Below, piece after piece: positions 36,243 to 39,732 of a stretch of 39,732 bases of DNA. Below the pieces are notes generated by a model, which was not told the DNA's origin, ran no database searches, and worked only from the letters and a program-made list of their open reading frames with translations. Origin of the DNA: Ramlibacter sp. (GTDB taxonomy: Bacteria > Pseudomonadota > Gammaproteobacteria > Burkholderiales > Burkholderiaceae_C); assembly GCA_014376765.1 (NCBI GenBank), contig JACMQX010000013.1, forward strand, positions 1 through 39,732, in the 5' to 3' direction. How positions within the stretch are numbered: position 1 is the first letter of the stretch; each line of letters opens with the position of its first letter. Both the position numbers and the translations under genes were made by a program.

Positions 36243-37114
36243 GCAACAAAGACAAAGCCGGCATGGAAGGCATGGACTTCCTGCAGTCCCTGCCGCGGCG
36301 CTGGGTGACCATCTACATTCCCATCGTGTTGTTCGTCATCGTGCTGCTGTTCCCGTTTTACTGGATGGCGATCACCTCGTTCAAGCCCGACAACGAGCTG
36401 CTCTCGCGCACCGGCAATCCGTTCTGGATCATCGGCCCGACGCTGGCGCACTTTGAGAAGCTGCTGTTCAAGACGCAGTACCCCTCGTGGCTGCTCAACA
36501 CCATCATCGTGTCGGTGGTCTCCACCGCCATCTCGCTGGTGGCGTCCATCCTGGCCGCGTATGCAATTGAGCGGCTGCGCTTTCAGGGCGCCAAGCCGGC
36601 GGGCGGCGCGATCTTTCTGGCTTACCTGGTGCCGCCATCGATCCTGTTCATTCCCCTGGCGGCCATCGTCGTCAAGCTGGGTTTGTTTGACAGCCGCATG
36701 GCGCTGATCCTCACCTACCCGACCTTCCTCATCCCGTTTTCCACCTGGCTGCTGATGGGCTACTTTCGGTCCATTCCTTATGAGCTGGAAGAGTGCGCCT
36801 TGATTGACGGCGCCACGCGCTGGCAGATTCTGGTGAAGATTGTGTTGCCTCTGGCCGTGCCGGGGCTGATCTCGGCCGGCATCTTTGCCTTCACGTTGAG
36901 CTGGAACGAGTTCATCTATGCGCTGACTTTCATCTCCTCCAGCGAAAACAAGACTGTGCCTGTGGGGGTGGTGACCGAGCTGGTGGAAGGCGACGTCTAC
37001 CACTGGGGCCCGTTGATGGCCGGGGCTTTGCTCGGCCCCCTGCCCGTGGCGTTTGTGTACTCGTTTTTTGTGGAGTACTACGTGTCGGGGATGACGGGGT
37101 CGGTCAAGGAATAG
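36239..37114 (+). CDS. Sugar ABC transporter permease (MalG/UgpE type)
   Basis: This is the second permease, 291 residues with six hydrophobic helices. It has the MalG-type N-terminal region (FPFYWMAITSFKPDNELL) and an EAA loop EECALIDGATRWQILVKIVLP near 183-203. It begins with an ATGA overlap and closes the four-gene importer operon. A 243-bp palindrome-rich gap follows before glpD. Confidence 0.94.
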   Translation: MSNKDKAGMEGMDFLQSLPRRWVTIYIPIVLFVIVLLFPFYWMAITSFKPDNELLSRTGNPFWIIGPTLAHFEKLLFKTQYPSWLLNTIIVSVVSTAISLVASILAAYAIERLRFQGAKPAGGAIFLAYLVPPSILFIPLAAIVVKLGLFDSRMALILTYPTFLIPFSTWLLMGYFRSIPYELEECALIDGATRWQILVKIVLPLAVPGLISAGIFAFTLSWNEFIYALTFISSSENKTVPVGVVTELVEGDVYHWGPLMAGALLGPLPVAFVYSFFVEYYVSGMTGSVKE

Positions 37115-37169
37115 CAGGGTTTCTGCCCCGCAGGACCGCTACGTTGTTTCACGCTGAGGTCGGACCACC

Positions 37170-37210
37170 ACCGGCGCGCCGGTCAGAGCTTTGGGGATTT
37201 CGCTCTGACC
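37170..37210. repeat. Overlapping palindrome and long inverted repeat before glpD
   Basis: ACCGGCGCGCCGGT (37170-37183) is a perfect 14-bp palindrome. It shares its last three bases with GGTCAGAGC (37181-37189), which pairs perfectly with GCTCTGACC (37202-37210) around a 12-base loop. No T-run follows on either strand. It lies in the 243-bp gap between the importer operon and glpD; otherwise that gap shows nothing recognisable. Operator, transcript-end structure or repeat element are all possible. Confidence 0.6.
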
Positions 37211-37357
37211 ACAATGCGGTCGAGTGAAGAAAATCCTGACTTTCCCGCTAGTGCACGGGGGTCAGCGAGCAAGAGATAAGTCCCATCGCCATCACCTAAA
37301 CTGGCGAATGAAGTCAGACCATTTCTACGCCCCATGTAAGCACCACCTGCCCCGTCA

Positions 37358-38974
37358 ATGACCCCCACCGCAGGCCCCCTGCCCACCCAACGCCAGGCCT
37401 TGTTCGCAAGGCTGGCACAGCAATCCACCTACGACGTCGCCATCGTCGGCGGAGGGGCTACGGGCCTGGGCATTGCACTGGACGCAGCCGCACGCGGATT
37501 CAGCGTCGTACTGGTCGAGTCGCACGACTTTGCCAAGGGCACATCGTCACGCGCCACCAAGCTCGTGCATGGTGGCGTGCGCTACCTGGCGCAAGGCAAC
37601 ATCAGTCTCGTGCGGGAAGCGCTGCACGAACGCTCGACGCTGTTGCACAACGCCCCGCACCTGGCGCAGCCTCTGCCCTTTGTGATGCCCTCCTACAAGT
37701 TCTGGCAGACACCGTTTTACGGCGTAGGCCTCAAGATGTATGACGCGCTGGCGGGCAAAGCCGGCCTGGGGCAAACAGAATTTCTTGATCGCGCCCAAAC
37801 CCTGGCACTGCTGCCCACCGCGCAACCCACAGGCCTCAGGGGCGGCGTCAAGTACTGGGACGGACAGTTTGACGATGCGCGCCTGGCGCTCGCCTTGGCG
37901 CGTACGGCAGCCTCGCGCGGCGCCCTGCTCATCAACTACTGCCGCGCCACCGGCCTGCTGCACGACGGTGGCAAGGTCGCCGGCCTTCAATGCCAGGACC
38001 AGGAGACCGGCGAGCCCTACCGCATTCAGGCGCGCTGCGTCGTCAACGCCACCGGCGTGTGGGTCGATGAACTGCGCCAAGCCGACGCCGAAGCTGCTGG
38101 CCGCACGGCCAGCCCCATGGTCGCGCCTAGCCAGGGCGTGCACCTGGTGGTGGATCGGGGCTTCCTCCCCACAGACCACGCCCTGCTGGTGCCCAAAACA
38201 TCAGACGGCCGCGTGCTCTTTGCCGTGCCCTGGCTGGGCAAGACCATCCTCGGCACCACCGACACGCCCCGCCACGACCTGTCGCGCGAGCCCACGCCGT
38301 TTGCCGATGAAGTGGCCTTCATCCTGACCGAGGCGGGCAAGGCGCTCTCGCGCGCACCATCGCATGCAGACGTGCGCAGCGTCTGGGTCGGCCTGCGCCC
38401 ACTCGTCAAACCGCAGGGAGACGACGAGGATGACGACAACACCCAGGCAATCAGCCGCGAGCATACCGTCAAGGCCAGCCGTTCTGGCCTGGTCACCGTC
38501 ACTGGCGGCAAGTGGACGACCTATCGCGCGATGGCCGAAGACGTGCTGGCGCAATGCTTTGAAAGCGGCCTGCTGAAGCGGCGTGAGGCCGGCGTCACGG
38601 TGGACCTGCGGCTGGTAGGTGGAGACGGCGATGCATCCCGCCACCAGCCCATCAGCGCCGCGCCGGGCTACCACGCCTATGGCAGCGAACAGGCCTTCGT
38701 GCAGTCGCAGTTCCAAAGTCCGGGCGGTAAGCGCACCGACCTCGGCTGCGGCCTGACTGAAGCGATGGTGCGATTTGCCGCACGCTACGAATATGCCCGC
38801 ACAGCAGAAGACATGTTGGCCCGCCGCCACCGCGTGCTGTTCCTGGACGCGCGACTGGCTGCGTCCATGGCACCTGCAGTGAGCGCGATCCTGCGTGAAG
38901 AAACCGGTGTGGACCCCCAGCTCAACGAGTTTGCTGCGCTGGCGGCGCAATACACCAACTTGCCTGCCTCATGA
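37358..38974 (+). CDS. glpD: Aerobic glycerol-3-phosphate dehydrogenase
   Basis: This FAD-dependent membrane-associated enzyme oxidises sn-glycerol 3-phosphate to dihydroxyacetone phosphate and feeds electrons to quinone. The 538-residue product has the dinucleotide motif VAIVGGGATGLGIALDAA (27-44), the family signature HDFAKGTSSRATKLVHGGVR just after it, and the GlpD C-terminal domain (EYARTAEDMLARRHRVLFLD). An acidic insert (GDDEDDDN) interrupts the segment after WVGLRPLVKP. The ATG at 37358 gives a normal N-terminus but lacks a strong Shine-Dalgarno. No glpK or glpF lies in the window. The HAD phosphatase follows after 21 bp. Confidence 0.95.
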   Translation: MTPTAGPLPTQRQALFARLAQQSTYDVAIVGGGATGLGIALDAAARGFSVVLVESHDFAKGTSSRATKLVHGGVRYLAQGNISLVREALHERSTLLHNAPHLAQPLPFVMPSYKFWQTPFYGVGLKMYDALAGKAGLGQTEFLDRAQTLALLPTAQPTGLRGGVKYWDGQFDDARLALALARTAASRGALLINYCRATGLLHDGGKVAGLQCQDQETGEPYRIQARCVVNATGVWVDELRQADAEAAGRTASPMVAPSQGVHLVVDRGFLPTDHALLVPKTSDGRVLFAVPWLGKTILGTTDTPRHDLSREPTPFADEVAFILTEAGKALSRAPSHADVRSVWVGLRPLVKPQGDDEDDDNTQAISREHTVKASRSGLVTVTGGKWTTYRAMAEDVLAQCFESGLLKRREAGVTVDLRLVGGDGDASRHQPISAAPGYHAYGSEQAFVQSQFQSPGGKRTDLGCGLTEAMVRFAARYEYARTAEDMLARRHRVLFLDARLAASMAPAVSAILREETGVDPQLNEFAALAAQYTNLPAS

Positions 38975-38995
38975 GGGACCGCAGCCCTGCCCGCC

Positions 38996-39732
38996 ATGTT
39001 TGCCCTGCCCACCATTCTTGAAGGCGACTTCATCGGCGTCTTCACCGACATCGACGACACGCTCACCACTGAAGGCGCCATCACCCCCGATGCGCTTCAG
39101 GCCCTTGCGCAACTCAAGGCCGCAGGAATGCATGTGATCCCCATTACGGGCCGCCCGGTGGGCTGGAGCGAGCCGTTTGCTGCGCAGTGGCCGGTGGATG
39201 CAATCGTGGCGGAGAACGGCGCGGTGGCGCTGCGGCGCGAGGTAGAGCCCAGAGGCGGCGATACCCGAATTCGCAAGCTCTATCAACAAGACTCCCTCAC
39301 CCGCCAAGCCAACTACACGCGCATGCAGCAGGTCGCAGCGCGCGTGTTGCGTGGAGTGCCGGGCACCACGCTTGCGCAGGACTCGCCTGGCCGGGAGACC
39401 GATATCGCCATCGACCACAGCGAATTTACCCGCCTGCCGCAACCCGCCATCGACGCGGCGTTGCGCATCATGCGGGCTGAAGGCATGACAGCGACTGTCA
39501 GCAGCATCCATGTCAACGGCTGGTACGGCAGCCACAACAAGCTGGAGGGCGCGCGCTGGATCGTGCGCACCCTCTTCGGCCGCGATCTGGACGCAGAGAA
39601 ATCACGCTGGGTGTTTGTTGGCGACTCGACGAATGACGAGCTGATGTTTGACTTTTTTCCCACCAGTGTGGGGGTGGCGAATATCCGGCGATTCGAGCAG
39701 CAGCTGGTGCATAAACCCCTCTATGTCACGCA
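38996..39732 (+). CDS. HAD-IIB family sugar-phosphate phosphatase (3' partial)
   Basis: This open frame starts at the ATG at 38996 and runs past the window end; about 245 codons are visible. It is a Cof/HAD-IIB hydrolase: motif I DIDDT with Asp18 and Asp20, motif II PITGRP at 49-54, the lysine of motif III in HNKLEGARW, and motif IV VFVGDSTNDELMF. The nearest recognised groups are mannosyl-3-phosphoglycerate, sucrose-6-phosphate and trehalose-6-phosphate phosphatases; I cannot choose among them. Position 21 bp after glpD suggests co-transcription and perhaps a phosphorylated sugar or polyol substrate. All catalytic residues seen are intact. Confidence 0.85.
   Translation, partial: MFALPTILEGDFIGVFTDIDDTLTTEGAITPDALQALAQLKAAGMHVIPITGRPVGWSEPFAAQWPVDAIVAENGAVALRREVEPRGGDTRIRKLYQQDSLTRQANYTRMQQVAARVLRGVPGTTLAQDSPGRETDIAIDHSEFTRLPQPAIDAALRIMRAEGMTATVSSIHVNGWYGSHNKLEGARWIVRTLFGRDLDAEKSRWVFVGDSTNDELMFDFFPTSVGVANIRRFEQQLVHKPLYVT

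Noticed and set aside
37183-37428. An 81-codon minus-strand frame covering the gap before glpD
   Set aside because: It overlaps the glpD N-terminus, has no recognisable features, and the gap is better explained by palindromes.
1-39732. CRISPR arrays, tRNA or rRNA genes, insertion sequences, prophage genes
   Set aside because: No regularly spaced repeats, transposase or integrase motifs, or recognisable structural RNA sequences were seen on either strand.

Overview
The window looks like a chromosomal segment from a betaproteobacterium of the order Burkholderiales, most likely a Comamonadaceae member (Polaromonas, Rhodoferax or Variovorax type). Three things point there: the gene order gyrA-pheA-tyrA-aroA-cmk-rpsA-ihfB-lapA-lapB-hldA-hldD, aroA and cmk fused into one reading frame, and an OmpA-like start (MKKLNKVAMLF) divergent from gyrA. 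This is inferred from recognised proteins; no search was run.

Region 1 (1-13150, nearly all plus strand) is housekeeping: DNA gyrase A, aromatic amino acid synthesis (PheA, TyrA, AroA), CMP kinase, ribosomal protein S1, IHF beta, the LPS-control proteins LapA and LapB, and two ADP-heptose enzymes, followed by a small secreted ComEA-like helix-hairpin-helix protein. Many junctions are ATGA overlaps or only a few bases. A strong intrinsic terminator (about 13117-13145) closes the region.

Region 2 (13217-25184, all minus strand) is a tightly packed catabolic block. In transcription order it holds an Asp/Glu-racemase family protein, a LysR regulator, a complete branched-chain-amino-acid-type ABC transporter (LivK, H, M, G, F), a DUF1445/YcsI protein (the D-glutamate cyclase domain family), an orphan TRAP receptor and a full-length HyuA-HyuB 5-oxoprolinase. 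A divergent TRAP transporter (DctP, Q, M; 25208-28056) begins 23 bp away, and its receptor is clearly a paralogue of the orphan one. I read the set as an uptake and salvage system for pyroglutamate or D-glutamate-like compounds. This is the most interesting content of the window.

Region 3 (28067-29084) holds a CrcB/Fluc fluoride channel and an unrecognised small membrane protein.

Region 4 (29091-37114) is a sugar or sugar-acid locus. A GntR/FCD regulator, a DenD-like SDR dehydrogenase and an IlvD/Edd-family sugar-acid dehydratase (minus strand) diverge from a complete CUT1-type ABC importer (plus strand) whose binding protein has a twin-arginine signal.

Region 5 (37115-39732) has a palindrome-rich gap, then glpD and an HAD-IIB phosphatase that runs off the window end. 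No rRNA, tRNA, CRISPR array, insertion sequence or prophage was seen.
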